Source: Pistricoccus aurantiacus (GTDB lineage: Bacteria > Pseudomonadota > Gammaproteobacteria > Pseudomonadales > Halomonadaceae). Taken from it: DNA of 64,000 bases. The stretch lies in the NCBI RefSeq assembly GCF_007954585.1, contig NZ_CP042382.1, forward strand, positions 248,001 to 312,000, written 5' to 3'. The position numbers and the translations under genes are program-made. Below are positions 9,284 to 18,607 of the stretch, one piece after another; within the stretch, counting starts at the first letter, position 1; each line of letters opens with the position of its first letter. The notes beneath the pieces were generated by a model. That model worked only from the letters and a program-made list of their open reading frames with translations, was not told the origin of the DNA and made no database searches.

Positions 9284-11050
9284 TCAATGGGTCAAGGCCG
9301 TCGCTTCCGTGTTGAACCGCTGCTTGTTGCGATAAGGATACACGTCGATCACGCGGCCCTCGAGAATGGCTTTCTGCAGGTTCTGCCAATAGTCGGCGTC
9401 GAACAGCTCCGGGTGCAGCCGATAGAACAGCTTGCGCAGCTGGATATTGGCGAACAGGAAAGGCCCGAATTCTTCCGGAAAAATATCATTGGGCCCCACG
9501 GAGTACCAGGGCTCGTCGGAAAGCTCCTGCTCCGGATACAGGGGCTCGGGAATCTTCCTGAAATTGCATTCGGTGAGATAGCAGATCTCGTCGTAATCGT
9601 AGAACACCACCCGACCGTGACGAGTCACCCCGAAGTTCTTCAACAGCATGTCGCCGGGAAAGATGTTCGCCGCGGCCATCTGCTTGATGGCATTGCCGTA
9701 ATCCTTGAGTATCGCCTCGATTTCCTGCTCGTCGCACTCCTCCAGATAGAGATTGAGCGGGGTCATCATGCGCTCGGTATAGCAGTGCTTGATGAGTACC
9801 TTGTCGTCCTTGAGAGACACCGTGGAAGGCGCCACTCGCAGTAGCTCCTCGAGGCAGTCCGGATCGAAGTGATCCTTGCGGGTGATGAAGTTGGAAAACT
9901 CCTGGGTATCCGCCATGCGGCCGACACGATCGTGACGCTTGACCAGGTCGTACTTCTCTCGCACCTTGGCGCGGCTCATGTCCTTGCCGGGATCGAAGCG
10001 GTCCTTGATGATCTTGAACACGGTCAGGTGAGACGGCAGCACGAATACCGCCATCACCATGCCGCGCACTCCGGGGGCAATGATGAAGCGATCCTCGCGC
10101 TTGGCCACGTGACGATTGAGGTTGCGGAAGAACACCGTCTTGCCGTGCTTGAAGAAGCCGATGGCGGAATACAGCTCGCCGATGGGCTTGTCCGGCATGA
10201 TCTCGTGCAGAAATTCTACGAACTCGTTGGGCACCGGAACATTCACCTGAAAATAGGCCCGGGTGAAGGAAAAGATGATCGAGATCTCGTGAGGCTCGAT
10301 GATCACCGTATCCAGATGCACGCCCTGGCCGGACTCCCGCGCCTTCAATTCGTTTTCGTAGAGAATCGGCAACACCAGCGGCACCTGCTGCCCGGCGCCG
10401 CGGATTCGCCCCACCAGATAGGCGCCCTTGTTACGATAGAAGACGCTTTTCAACAGCTCCATCTCGGTATCCGAAGCGTGCAGGATTTCCTCGGGAAGAT
10501 GCTGCTCGAGAAAATTTGCTCCCTGGCGAATATCCCGCTCCAGGTCGTTGAAAGGAGGATCGAGATGCGCCCCGGTCAGCGCCCAGCGTAATGCCTCCTG
10601 CCAATCGTCCTGGACGTGATAGCGCCGTGTACGATCGATACCGGAACGGTGCGCCGCTCGGTTGCGTGAGCTGTAGACGAACATCCAGTCGTTGCGGATA
10701 TGTCGATGATGGAAGATCGAGCAGAAGATCGAGTTGAAGTAGGTTTCCGCCAGTTCGTAGTCCAGGCGTTTGCTGATCAATTCCGCGTAGTGCTCCCGGG
10801 CCTCTCGCCAGTTCTCGCAGTTCGTCAACTCCCCCTCGCTCAAGGAGCGCTTGAGTCGATCCAGGGTGTCTTTCACCTTGGTATCGTAGAGATTGATGCG
10901 CTCCGCGGAGGCCTGCTGAGCCTCGCGCCAGGCGGCATCGCGAAAACGGCGCCGGGCATCCTCGGTGATCAGCTTGAAGCGTGAGCGGTACTCGTCGAAG
11001 CCGTGCAGAATAGTAGCGGCAAGGCGATAGGCGGCGGACAGTTTCATCAT
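9284..11050 (-). CDS. aceK: Isocitrate dehydrogenase kinase/phosphatase AceK
   Basis: Bifunctional kinase/phosphatase that inactivates isocitrate dehydrogenase by phosphorylation and so sends isocitrate into the glyoxylate bypass. About 588 residues from the ATG at 11050 (family about 575-600). N-terminal regulatory half, then a kinase-like C-terminal domain with PGVRGMVMAVF (ATP loop), FKIIKDRFDP with the Lys, PGDMLLKNFG and VFYDYDE (metal-binding DYDE). The frame runs open further upstream, but homology begins at KLSAAYRLAATILHGFDEY; 11080 is an alternative start. No aceA or aceB is in the window. Confidence 0.93.
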   Translation of the reverse strand: MMKLSAAYRLAATILHGFDEYRSRFKLITEDARRRFRDAAWREAQQASAERINLYDTKVKDTLDRLKRSLSEGELTNCENWREAREHYAELISKRLDYELAETYFNSIFCSIFHHRHIRNDWMFVYSSRNRAAHRSGIDRTRRYHVQDDWQEALRWALTGAHLDPPFNDLERDIRQGANFLEQHLPEEILHASDTEMELLKSVFYRNKGAYLVGRIRGAGQQVPLVLPILYENELKARESGQGVHLDTVIIEPHEISIIFSFTRAYFQVNVPVPNEFVEFLHEIMPDKPIGELYSAIGFFKHGKTVFFRNLNRHVAKREDRFIIAPGVRGMVMAVFVLPSHLTVFKIIKDRFDPGKDMSRAKVREKYDLVKRHDRVGRMADTQEFSNFITRKDHFDPDCLEELLRVAPSTVSLKDDKVLIKHCYTERMMTPLNLYLEECDEQEIEAILKDYGNAIKQMAAANIFPGDMLLKNFGVTRHGRVVFYDYDEICYLTECNFRKIPEPLYPEQELSDEPWYSVGPNDIFPEEFGPFLFANIQLRKLFYRLHPELFDADYWQNLQKAILEGRVIDVYPYRNKQRFNTEATALTH

Positions 11051-11258
11051 CGGGTTCCCGACCAGGTTAGCGTCTAGCATGGCGAATGATCCGCCGACTG
11101 GCGAGATCGACCATGGTGGCGTTTGCAAGAAGTTGATATGAGACAGGACATTCGCGACAAGCCCGTGTCGCCAGTTGGCCAGCTGCGTTAAGCTGCTATC
11201 CATCATCGCGAAGGACTTTCCTGGAGCGATACTGTTTACGAGCAACCAAGGGATCAGC

Positions 11259-12542
11259 ATGCCACAAGAAAACATCAAAGCGTCTGCAGCGCCCCGGGGC
11301 ACCTCTCCCCGGGCGACGGCCTGGACCGCCCGGGATACCACCTGGATGCTGAGCCTGTTCGGCACCGCGGTAGGCGCCGGCATCCTGTTCCTGCCCATCA
11401 ACGCCGGTATCGGTGGCTTCTGGCCGCTGGTGCTGCTGACGGTGCTGATCGGGCCCATGACCTACTGGTCACACCGAGGCCTGTCACGCTTCGTGTGCTC
11501 CTCGTCGATCAGAAACAGCGACATCACTCAGGTGGTAAAGGAGCATTTCGGCGCCAGCGCCGGCAAGGCCATCACCCTGCTGTACTTTCTGGCGATCTAT
11601 CCCATCGTGCTGATCTACGGGGTCGGCATCACCAATACCGTATCGAGCTTCATGGACAACCAGTTGGGCATGCTGCCGCCGCCCCGCTGGATGCTCTCCG
11701 GAGTGCTGGTGGCAGCCATGATGGCGGTGATGCTAGTCGGCGAGCGCTTCATGCTCAAGGTGACCCAGTGGCTGGTCTATCCGCTGGTGGGCATCCTGAT
11801 CTTTCTTTCCCTGTATCTGATTCCCAGCTGGAACCTGGCAAGCGTTGGCGAGCTGTCACCTGGCGGCAACTTCCTGACCACCATCTGGCTGACTATTCCA
11901 GTGCTGGTATTCTCCTTCAATCACTCACCGGCGATTTCTCAGTTTTCCGTCTCTCTCAAGCGGGATTACGGTGAGCAGGCCTCCGCCAAGGCGGATGTCA
12001 TCCTGCGCAATACCACGCTGATGCTGGTGACCTTCGTGATGCTGTTCGTGTTCTCCTGCGTGCTGGCGCTGACCCCGGAGCAGCTAGTGGAAGCCAAGGC
12101 GTTGAACCTGCCGGTGCTTTCCTACCTGGCTAACGTGCACGACAGCGGTTTCATCAGCTATTTTGCACCCTTGGTCGCGTTCATCGCCATCGTGTCGTCT
12201 TTCTTCGGCCATTATCTGGGGGCTAGCGAAGGGCTCAAGGGTATCGTGCGCGATATCTTCCAGAGCCAGAGAAGAAACGTGCATACCGGCAGAATCAATC
12301 GTTTCGTGATCGCCTTCATGTTCCTGACCACCTGGGGCGTGGCGATCATCAATCCGAGCATCCTGGGGCTGATCGAGACCCTGAGCGGGCCGGTGATCGC
12401 GGCGATTCTCTACCTGATGCCCATGTATGCGATTCACAAGGTTCCGGCGCTGGCGGCTTACCGAGGCAGGGCCAGCAATATCTTCGTGACCATCGCAGGC
12501 CTGGTGGCCATGAGCGGCATCCTCTATGGCATCTTCGGCTGA
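11259..12542 (+). CDS. HAAAP-family amino acid (serine-type) transporter
   Basis: Inner-membrane permease of about 427 residues with 11 predicted hydrophobic segments. The first helix has the HAAAP signature [20 protein letters not shown], as in SdaC and TdcC proton/serine-threonine symporters. Start at 11259 with AAGGGA 5 nt upstream; an in-frame ATG at 11175 would add a poor 28-residue extension. It is divergent from aceK and its last 17 bp overlap truC. Serine is the likely substrate, but threonine or another small amino acid cannot be excluded. Confidence 0.87.
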   Translation: MPQENIKASAAPRGTSPRATAWTARDTTWMLSLFGTAVGAGILFLPINAGIGGFWPLVLLTVLIGPMTYWSHRGLSRFVCSSSIRNSDITQVVKEHFGASAGKAITLLYFLAIYPIVLIYGVGITNTVSSFMDNQLGMLPPPRWMLSGVLVAAMMAVMLVGERFMLKVTQWLVYPLVGILIFLSLYLIPSWNLASVGELSPGGNFLTTIWLTIPVLVFSFNHSPAISQFSVSLKRDYGEQASAKADVILRNTTLMLVTFVMLFVFSCVLALTPEQLVEAKALNLPVLSYLANVHDSGFISYFAPLVAFIAIVSSFFGHYLGASEGLKGIVRDIFQSQRRNVHTGRINRFVIAFMFLTTWGVAIINPSILGLIETLSGPVIAAILYLMPMYAIHKVPALAAYRGRASNIFVTIAGLVAMSGILYGIFG

Positions 12543-13302
12543 GGGCGAGCCGCTGGCGGTTCTCTATCAGGATGAGCATCTGGTGGCGGTGCATAAGCCA
12601 AGCGGCATGCTGGTGCACCGTACCGCGCTTGCTCGGGGCGAGACCCGTTTCGCCCTGCAGGCCCTGCGGGATCAACTGGGGCGGCACGTCTACCCGATAC
12701 ATCGGCTGGACCGCCCCACCTCCGGCATTCTGCTGTTCGCCCTATCGCCGGCTATCGCCCGCCGGCTCGGAGAAACCTTCACCGCCCAGCAGGTGAACAA
12801 ACGCTACCTGGCGGTGGTGCGCGGCCTGGGGCCGAGCCAGGCAAGGCTTGACTGGCCGCTGCGGGAAGAGGACGGCCGGCGCCCCAAGGCGGAAATGCCC
12901 GCCCGACCGGCGATCACCGAGGTGGCTCGCCTGGATAGCGTGGAGCTGCCGGTACAGGTGGACCGCTATCCCAGCGCGCGCTATTCGCTGATGGAGGCCC
13001 GACCCTTGACCGGCCGACGCCACCAGATTCGCCGCCATCTCTCCCGCTGCGGCTATCCCATCATCGGTGACGCCAAGCACGGCAAGGGGGTGCACAATCG
13101 CTTCTTCGCCGAGCGGCTCGACTGTTCGCGGCTGCTGCTGGCGGCGGTGGAACTGGGTTTTCAGCACCCTGTCGAAAACGCCCGTCTGACGCTGGGCTGC
13201 CCCCTGGATCCGGACATGCACCAGCTTTTCGAGCGTTTCGGCTGGGCCGGACATTTGCCACGCCCGAGCATCCATTGGAAAATGTCGCCACGCCCTCATT
13301 GA
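12526..13302 (+). CDS. truC: tRNA pseudouridine synthase C
   Basis: A 258-residue RluA-family pseudouridine synthase of the TruC type, which modifies U65 of tRNAs in E. coli. The catalytic motif HRLDRPTSG carries Asp62; [13 protein letters not shown] and GDAKHGKG are also typical. It lacks the N-terminal S4 domain found in RluC/RluD, as expected for TruC. The start lies inside the end of the preceding transporter gene. RNA target assigned by subfamily resemblance only. Confidence 0.88.
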   Translation: MASSAEGEPLAVLYQDEHLVAVHKPSGMLVHRTALARGETRFALQALRDQLGRHVYPIHRLDRPTSGILLFALSPAIARRLGETFTAQQVNKRYLAVVRGLGPSQARLDWPLREEDGRRPKAEMPARPAITEVARLDSVELPVQVDRYPSARYSLMEARPLTGRRHQIRRHLSRCGYPIIGDAKHGKGVHNRFFAERLDCSRLLLAAVELGFQHPVENARLTLGCPLDPDMHQLFERFGWAGHLPRPSIHWKMSPRPH

Positions 13303-13338
13303 AGGGTGCCGAGTCCATGTATTCAACCGAGTTCGCCC

Positions 13339-14127
13339 ATGTCAGACGACTACGACTTTCGCTTTGGCGGTATTCGCCGTCTGTACGGCAGCCGCGCCGC
13401 AGACCATTTCCGCCAGGCCCATGTGGTAGTGGCCGGCGTCGGCGGCGTGGGCAGTTGGAGCGTGGAAGCCCTGGCTCGAGCGGGCATCGGCAAGCTGACC
13501 CTGATCGATCTCGATGACGTCTGCGTTTCCAATATCAACCGTCAACTGCACGCCCTGGACGGCACTATCGGCCGACCCAAGGTCGAGGTGCTGGCGGAGC
13601 GCTGCCGGGCGATCAATCCGTCTATCAACGTTATCGCGGATACCGCCTTCGTCACCCCCAACAACCTGGAGGCGCGAATTCCCGAGGATACGGATCATGT
13701 GATCGACGCCATCGACAGCGTGGTGGCCAAGACCGCGCTGATCGCCTGGTGCAAGCGACGCAAGCTGCCGATCACCGTGACCGGTGCCGCCGGCGGCCAG
13801 ATCGACCCTACCCAGATTCGCGTCGCCGACCTGACCCGCACTCAGCACGACCCTTTACTGGCCAAGGTTCGCGCGCGGTTGCGTCGGGATTACGGTTATT
13901 CCCGTAATCCCAAGCGGCGTTTCGACGTAGAGTGCGTCTATTCCGAGGAGCAGCTGGTCTATCCCGGCGCGGATGGCGAAGTCTGTCATCAGAAACCCGG
14001 CGCCGGCCAGGTCATCCGGCTCGATTGCGACAGTGGCTTCGGCGCCGCCACCTTCGTCACCGGCAGTTTCGGCTTTATTGCCGCATCCCGGGTGCTGGCG
14101 CGGCTGGCCAAGCATGCTCAGGAGTAA
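13339..14127 (+). CDS. tcdA: tRNA threonylcarbamoyladenosine dehydratase TcdA
   Basis: E1-like enzyme (CsdL/TcdA) that uses ATP to cyclise t6A37 of tRNA to ct6A. 262 residues. The adenylation domain begins with RFGGIRRLYG, then the nucleotide loop VAGVGGVGSWSVEALARAG, LIDLDDVCVSNINRQ and IDAIDSVVAKTALI. The ATG at 13339 starts directly on MSDDYDFRF; an upstream in-frame start at 13306 adds 11 non-conserved residues. It follows truC by 36 bp, so two tRNA-modification genes are neighbours. Confidence 0.93.
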   Translation: MSDDYDFRFGGIRRLYGSRAADHFRQAHVVVAGVGGVGSWSVEALARAGIGKLTLIDLDDVCVSNINRQLHALDGTIGRPKVEVLAERCRAINPSINVIADTAFVTPNNLEARIPEDTDHVIDAIDSVVAKTALIAWCKRRKLPITVTGAAGGQIDPTQIRVADLTRTQHDPLLAKVRARLRRDYGYSRNPKRRFDVECVYSEEQLVYPGADGEVCHQKPGAGQVIRLDCDSGFGAATFVTGSFGFIAASRVLARLAKHAQE

Positions 14128-14239
14128 GAAGTCCGTGATGGACAAGTCAGTGCCTGAAAGCGGTTGCGAAACTGGCGTCGTGACGCAAAAGCGGCGATGC
14201 TGAAGGTTGCCTATCGCAGCGTTCAAGGATGATGATTCC

Positions 14240-15790
14240 ATGTTTGTTCTTCTTTCCCGCCGGACATCGCGCCTCGTCCTGGTGGCACTCTGTCTGCTTT
14301 TCGCAGGCGCCGCAGCCTTCGCCGGTGAAACCTTCAGTAAGACCTTCGAGGCCCAGAACTATCCGGGCTCCCAAGATCGCCAGTATCAGATCTACGTACC
14401 GGATGGGCTTTCGACGCCGGCGTCTATGGTGATGGCCCTGCACGGCTGCCAGCAGACCCAGACGGACGTCCTGAACGACTGGGGCCTCAAGGCGGCGGCG
14501 GATCGTCACGGCTTCATTCTGGTGGCGCCTTTCATCACCAGTTACGACGGCCTGCGCAATACCAACTGCTGGGGCTTCTGGCTCGATCAGCATCAGCAGG
14601 AAGGCCAGGGCGAGCCGGAGGATCTGTACCGAATCGCCCAGGCGGTCGAGCAGGAATTTTCCGTCGATCCGGATCGGCGCTATATCACCGGACTTTCCTC
14701 CGGCGGCGCCATGACGGTAGTGGCCGCCACTACCCACAACGAATACTGGGCCGCCGCCGCCAGCGCCAGCGGTCTGCCTTACGGGGAAGACGCCGCCTCG
14801 GTATCGCTTTCCGGCCAGTGCCCGGGCTTTGCGACCTTTCATCCGGTCAGCCAGGTGGTCGCCGACATGCGCGGTGAACTCGACGACCCCTACCCCATTC
14901 CGCTGATGGTATTGCAGAACGACAACGACTGTACGGTGGTACAGCCCGCCGGGCGCAACCTGCGCGATGCTCATCTGGCGGTGTTCGGCGACAAGGCCCA
15001 CGATACGCCGACGGAAGCCCAGACCAGCGAGTCCGCCTGCCTGCCCTTCTTTCAGCAGGATTACGCCTGCCGCCAGCGTCGCTATACCGGCAGCGATGAA
15101 ACCCGCTCGCTGGTGGAAACCATTTTCTACGACGGCCCTCTGCGCACCCAAAGCCCCGGGGACACGGACAAGGGCCATTACTGGATCGGCGGCGAGGCCG
15201 GCAATCAGGGGCGTTGGGCAATACGCGCAGGGCCGAGCTACCCGGATATCATCTGGGATTTCTTCGCTCGGCATCCTCGAGACGGCGCTTCTCCGCCGCC
15301 TTCGAACGACGCACCGCGCATCACCTTGAACGGCGCCGATCCGCTTATGGTGCCGCTCAACGCTCCCTACAACGACCCCGGCGCCATCGCCGAGGATCCG
15401 CAGGACGGTGCTCTTGAGGTCAGCGCGGATTGCTCTGCGGTGGATACCAGCCAGGTCGGCGACTATGCATGTAATTACACCGCCACGGACAGCGACGGCA
15501 ATACCACCACCGCCAGTCGCACCGTGCGGGTCTTCGAGATACCCGCCGCCAGTTGTGACAGCGTCAGCGATTCGCCCCGCGGTCATATCGATGCGGGTCG
15601 CGCCGTGGAAGGCGGCTTCTTCGGCTTGCGGGCGCTGGCGAAAACCGATCGTCGGGATATCGGCTTTGCCTACGACATGTGGTCTGAAGTCACCCTTTAT
15701 GAAGGCGAGCCCGGCACCTGGTACGCCATGAAGCCGGCCATCTGCCAGCTGATTCTGACCGATGCAAGGAAAACCGTCGATGATCGATGA
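14240..15790 (+). CDS. Secreted PHB-depolymerase-family esterase with Ig-like domain
   Basis: A 516-residue exported protein. A signal peptide (LVLVALCLLFAGAAAFA, cleavage near residue 28) is followed by an alpha/beta hydrolase of the PHB depolymerase/feruloyl esterase superfamily: oxyanion motif ALHGCQQTQTD and lipase box GLSSGGAM with the nucleophilic Ser, plus several Cys consistent with disulfides. Residues about 370-440 form a DUF5011/Ig-like domain (GADPLMVPLNAPYNDPGA to TTASRTVRV). The C-terminal 80 residues hold an HIDAGRA motif seen as a terminal module of secreted polymer hydrolases. Substrate is not determinable; polyhydroxyalkanoate is the leading guess. Confidence 0.85.
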   Translation: MFVLLSRRTSRLVLVALCLLFAGAAAFAGETFSKTFEAQNYPGSQDRQYQIYVPDGLSTPASMVMALHGCQQTQTDVLNDWGLKAAADRHGFILVAPFITSYDGLRNTNCWGFWLDQHQQEGQGEPEDLYRIAQAVEQEFSVDPDRRYITGLSSGGAMTVVAATTHNEYWAAAASASGLPYGEDAASVSLSGQCPGFATFHPVSQVVADMRGELDDPYPIPLMVLQNDNDCTVVQPAGRNLRDAHLAVFGDKAHDTPTEAQTSESACLPFFQQDYACRQRRYTGSDETRSLVETIFYDGPLRTQSPGDTDKGHYWIGGEAGNQGRWAIRAGPSYPDIIWDFFARHPRDGASPPPSNDAPRITLNGADPLMVPLNAPYNDPGAIAEDPQDGALEVSADCSAVDTSQVGDYACNYTATDSDGNTTTASRTVRVFEIPAASCDSVSDSPRGHIDAGRAVEGGFFGLRALAKTDRRDIGFAYDMWSEVTLYEGEPGTWYAMKPAICQLILTDARKTVDDR

Positions 15791-16013
15791 ACGGCAGCGC
15801 CCAGTGCCGGGCATCTACCGCCATTACAAGGGTCAGCATTACGAGGTACTTGGGGTGGCGCACCATAGCGAAACCGAAGAGCCGCTGGTAGTTTATCGGG
15901 CGCTGTACGGCGACTACGGGCTCTGGACCCGACCCCTGGCGATGTTTTGCGAAACCGTCAGCCGCGACGGCGAATCGCGTCCGCGCTTCGCCCTGGAAAA
16001 AGCCTTCGAATAA
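15780..16013 (+). CDS. DUF1653 domain protein
   Basis: A 77-residue single-domain DUF1653 protein. The conserved core runs PGIYRHYKGQHYEVLGVAHH, then PLVVYRALYG and LWTRPLAMFCETV. AAGGA 9 nt upstream favours the ATG at 15780 over the in-frame ATG at 15762. Its start overlaps the end of the esterase gene by 11 bp, so the two may be translationally coupled. Family function is unknown; the fold is thought to be a small beta barrel. Confidence 0.9.
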   Translation: MIDERQRPVPGIYRHYKGQHYEVLGVAHHSETEEPLVVYRALYGDYGLWTRPLAMFCETVSRDGESRPRFALEKAFE

Positions 16014-16051
16014 CGCGACATTTCCGCATCACGAATAAGCCAGATACATGA

Positions 16052-16083
16052 GCGGGCCAAATGGAAGATTCCACTTGGCCCGC
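16052..16083. repeat. Long inverted repeat between convergent genes
   Basis: GCGGGCCAA pairs perfectly with TTGGCCCGC; inside, TGGAA pairs with TTCCA, separated from the outer stem by one mismatch. No T tract follows on either strand. Its position between the convergent DUF1653 and bacterioferritin genes suggests a terminator or an mRNA-stabilising stem. Confidence 0.5.
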
Positions 16084-16126
16084 ATGATGAACGCTGTCAG
16101 GGCGTTTTAGCGTGCGCGATTGACCA

Positions 16127-16600
16127 TCAGGCTTCGCGCATCTGTTTTTGCAGGTAGTTCTGGAGACCGACCTTCTCGATCAAGCCAAGCTCGGTTTCGA
16201 TGATATCGATGTGCTCCTCCTCGTCATCCAATATCGCCCGGAAAAGGTCATAACTGACGTAATCCTTGACCTCTTCGCAGTGGATGATCGCCTTGATCAA
16301 ATCCTCGCGGCCCTTGTGCTCCGCCGCCAGATCGCTCTCGAGCATTTCCTTGGTGTCTTCGCCGATATGCAGCTTGCCCAGATCCTGCAGGTTGGGGATG
16401 CCCTCGAGGAACAGAATGCGCTCGATCAGCTTGTCCGCGTGATTCATCTCCTCGATGGATTCGTCGTATTCCCATTTGGCCAGGGCCTTCAGGCCCCAGT
16501 CCTTGTACATCTTGGCGTGAAGGAAATACTGGTTGATCGCCACCAGTTCGTTACCCAGAACCGTATTGAGATGTTCGATAACCTTGGCGTCACCTTTCAT
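16127..16600 (-). CDS. bfr: Bacterioferritin
   Basis: Heme-containing iron-storage protein that assembles a 24-subunit shell. 157 residues, the family length. Ferroxidase ligands are at expected places: E18, E51 and H54, with later ligands in EHK and DDEEEHID; the heme-ligand Met52 is present (EEMNHAD). GAGGAG 6 nt upstream favours the second of two tandem ATGs (16600), giving [12 protein letters not shown] as in E. coli Bfr. The bfd gene lies just upstream on the same strand, so storage and release functions sit together. Confidence 0.96.
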   Translation of the reverse strand: MKGDAKVIEHLNTVLGNELVAINQYFLHAKMYKDWGLKALAKWEYDESIEEMNHADKLIERILFLEGIPNLQDLGKLHIGEDTKEMLESDLAAEHKGREDLIKAIIHCEEVKDYVSYDLFRAILDDEEEHIDIIETELGLIEKVGLQNYLQKQMREA

Positions 16601-16684
16601 CATGCTCTCCTCGTATTCGTTATGGATTGCCATGTGCATGGCATTCAAACGACGGACAGCATCACGCTCTCCGATCGATATGCC

Positions 16685-16713
16685 ATTATCGACCAGAGAA
16701 TCAATAAAGTCTA
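16685..16713 (-). promoter_or_regulatory. Putative bfr promoter
   Basis: On the minus strand TAGACT and GATAAT are separated by 17 bp, about 85 bp before the bfr start. Pattern match only; no Fur box is evident here. Confidence 0.35.
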
Positions 16714-16799
16714 ATCAAGACAATATGTTATAGAGGAACCAAGTACAACTGATAAGGGTTTTTGAATGCTAACAAGAGCGCGGCTCATTGCCAGATGGA

Positions 16800-17009
16800 T
16801 TACACGGCGTAGGCCAGATCGCTGTCAGTGGAAAGCACTTCCTGAATGATGGCCTCGCGTACGATGGACTTGCCCACTCGGGCACACTTGCCGCATTGCG
16901 AACCACAGCCGGTTTCCTCGCGGACCTCGCGCCAGCTTCGCGCCCCGCCTTCGGCCACCGCCGCACGTAGAGTTCGGTCCGAAACGCCCTTGCAGATGCA
17001 TACGTACAT
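16800..17009 (-). CDS. bfd: Bacterioferritin-associated ferredoxin
   Basis: A 69-residue [2Fe-2S] protein that binds bacterioferritin and donates electrons to mobilise stored iron. MYVCICKGVSD supplies two cluster cysteines (C4, C6) and QCGKC supplies the other two (C39, C42); C35 is an additional Cys. The start MYVCIC at 17009 has GAGG 8 nt upstream and matches the family; an ATG at 17015 is a weaker choice. A Fur-box-like sequence lies about 35 bp upstream, fitting induction under iron limitation. Confidence 0.95.
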   Translation of the reverse strand: MYVCICKGVSDRTLRAAVAEGGARSWREVREETGCGSQCGKCARVGKSIVREAIIQEVLSTDSDLAYAV

Positions 17010-17041
17010 GTCCATCACCTCGTCTAACCCATGAAATGAAT

Positions 17042-17060
17042 GGTAATGATTCGCATACAC
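17042..17060. promoter_or_regulatory. Putative Fur box upstream of bfd
   Basis: GGTAATGATTCGCATACAC matches the 19-bp Fur consensus at 12 positions, with the TAATGAT half intact and a CAT core in the other half. It sits 33-51 bp upstream of the bfd start and also close to the end of the RDD gene. Placement fits iron repression of bfd. Confidence 0.45.
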
Positions 17061-17071
17061 TATCGCAAGTC

Positions 17072-17536
17072 TTAATTTTTCCTATCGCTCTTTTTTTCCT
17101 TGGGCAGTACGACTATTCGCGTGCCAGAAACGATATCCGGCCAGGCGCGGCGCTCAATGTCGAACAGAACCCACCAATATCCCAGTCCCAGAGCGGCAAA
17201 AGACACGATCGCCGTCATGAAGCGCAGCAGGCTCTGGTTCAGGCTGATGCTCATGCCGTCCGGGGTCTGAACCCGCAATCGCCAGGCCTGCATGCCGAGA
17301 GTCATGCCGGCGCGCATCCAGAAGAAGGCGAAAAACACGAAGGTCGCCAGAAACAGCAGGCTGTGGAACAGCGGCGACTGGTTGGCCTCGCCGTCGTTAA
17401 GCGCCACCGCGGCGAAACCCATCACCATCCAAAGGGCGACCATCAGCAGAAAATCATAGAGCATCGCCATCAGGCGTCTTGCCAGGCCGGGCGGCCAGGT
17501 ATCGTCGATCTGGGTAAAATAACGTCGCATTCGCAT
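17072..17536 (-). CDS. RDD family membrane protein
   Basis: A 154-residue inner-membrane protein with the RDD domain: PGLARRLMAMLYDFLL at the first segment (Arg, Asp), three to four hydrophobic helices, and GMTLGMQAWRLRV between them. Some RDD proteins have been linked to Na+ transport in halophiles, but the general function is unsettled. It starts 6 bp after lptG and is probably the last gene of an lptF-lptG-RDD operon. An ATG two codons later (17530) is also possible. Confidence 0.87.
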   Translation of the reverse strand: MRMRRYFTQIDDTWPPGLARRLMAMLYDFLLMVALWMVMGFAAVALNDGEANQSPLFHSLLFLATFVFFAFFWMRAGMTLGMQAWRLRVQTPDGMSISLNQSLLRFMTAIVSFAALGLGYWWVLFDIERRAWPDIVSGTRIVVLPKEKKSDRKN

Positions 17537-17542
17537 CGAAAA

Positions 17543-18607
17543 TCAACCGGTTCGTCTGAGTAGATAAAGCCCCAGCGCCGCGCTCAAAAGGGTCGGGCCA
17601 AGCACCGCCCAGATCGGCGAAAAACCGAAGATCGTCGACGCCGGCGCCAGCAGATCCTGCAAGTACTTGAAACAGAGCCCCACGATCACCCCGTAAAACA
17701 CTCGGGTGCCTGCCGCCACGCTGCGCAGGGGCCCGAATACGAAAGACGCCGCCACCAGTACCAGGGAGGCCATGGTCAAGGGCATCAGCATCTTCTGCCA
17801 GAAATACAGCAGCGGTTCCGTGGCACGCTGGCCCTGAGCCTCCAGATAGCGCGCATAGGCCAGCAGCTCGCTGGGGGACTGGGTCTCGATATCGCGAAGC
17901 AGTCGACTGAGCTGGGCCGGAGTCAAATCCGTTCGCCAGGTTAGCCGATCATGCTGCTCGGTTTCGGTGCGCTCCTGAAAAAACCGCGTGATCGCAACGT
18001 TTTCCAGCTCCCAGTGATCCCCTTCCCATACCGCGCGATCCGCGCTGGTGGCCTGCTCCAGGCTACGGCCGGAAAAGCGATAGCGAGTCAGATCGAGCAC
18101 CGTGTTATCACCGCGAATGGCGCCGAAGCGATAGAAGCTATCGCCTTCACGCTGCCAGCCTCCGCGCTCGGTCACCACGGCTCCCTCGCCCTGCTTCTGC
18201 TCCAGGCGCCAGGCGTTGGCGAACTGCTCGGTACGCGGGCTGACGAATTCGGCGATCAACAGAAGCATCACCACCACCAGAATGACCGGTTTCAGCACGC
18301 CCCACAAAATACTCACCAGGGATCGGCCCGCGGCGCGCATGACCGTCAGCTCGTTGCTGGACGCCATGCTGCCCAGGCCGATCAGGGCGCCGATCAGTAC
18401 GCCCACCGGGGCATACTGATAAAAGCGCCAGGGCAGTCGCATCAGCAGATAAAGGAAAACCTGCAGCGCGCCGTAGTCCCCTTCCACGTCGCCCAGGTCA
18501 TTGATGTAGGTGATTACCAGGTCAAGGCCCAGCAATACCACCTGCACGATCAGAATGGCGCCGAGCACCTGGCGGGCGATATAGCCATCGAGTCGATTGA
18601 ACAGCAT
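17543..18607 (-). CDS. lptG: LPS export ABC transporter permease LptG
   Basis: One of the two transmembrane subunits of the LptB2FG transporter that extracts LPS from the inner membrane and feeds LptC-LptA. 354 residues, six hydrophobic segments with a periplasmic beta-jellyroll domain between segments 3 and 4 (about 130-265). The ATG at 18607 overlaps the lptF stop by 1 nt (TGATG), so translation is coupled. The frame stays open upstream within lptF, but that part is not homologous to the family. Confidence 0.95.
   Translation of the reverse strand: MLFNRLDGYIARQVLGAILIVQVVLLGLDLVITYINDLGDVEGDYGALQVFLYLLMRLPWRFYQYAPVGVLIGALIGLGSMASSNELTVMRAAGRSLVSILWGVLKPVILVVVMLLLIAEFVSPRTEQFANAWRLEQKQGEGAVVTERGGWQREGDSFYRFGAIRGDNTVLDLTRYRFSGRSLEQATSADRAVWEGDHWELENVAITRFFQERTETEQHDRLTWRTDLTPAQLSRLLRDIETQSPSELLAYARYLEAQGQRATEPLLYFWQKMLMPLTMASLVLVAASFVFGPLRSVAAGTRVFYGVIVGLCFKYLQDLLAPASTIFGFSPIWAVLGPTLLSAALGLYLLRRTG

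Noticed and set aside
11051-11458. Upstream extension of aceK
   Set aside because: The frame stays open, but similarity to AceK begins near 11050, and the extension would overlap the divergent transporter start.
14147-15814. Open frame of over 500 codons antisense to the secreted esterase
   Set aside because: It mirrors the esterase codon pattern, has no ribosome site, and its product has no recognisable domain.
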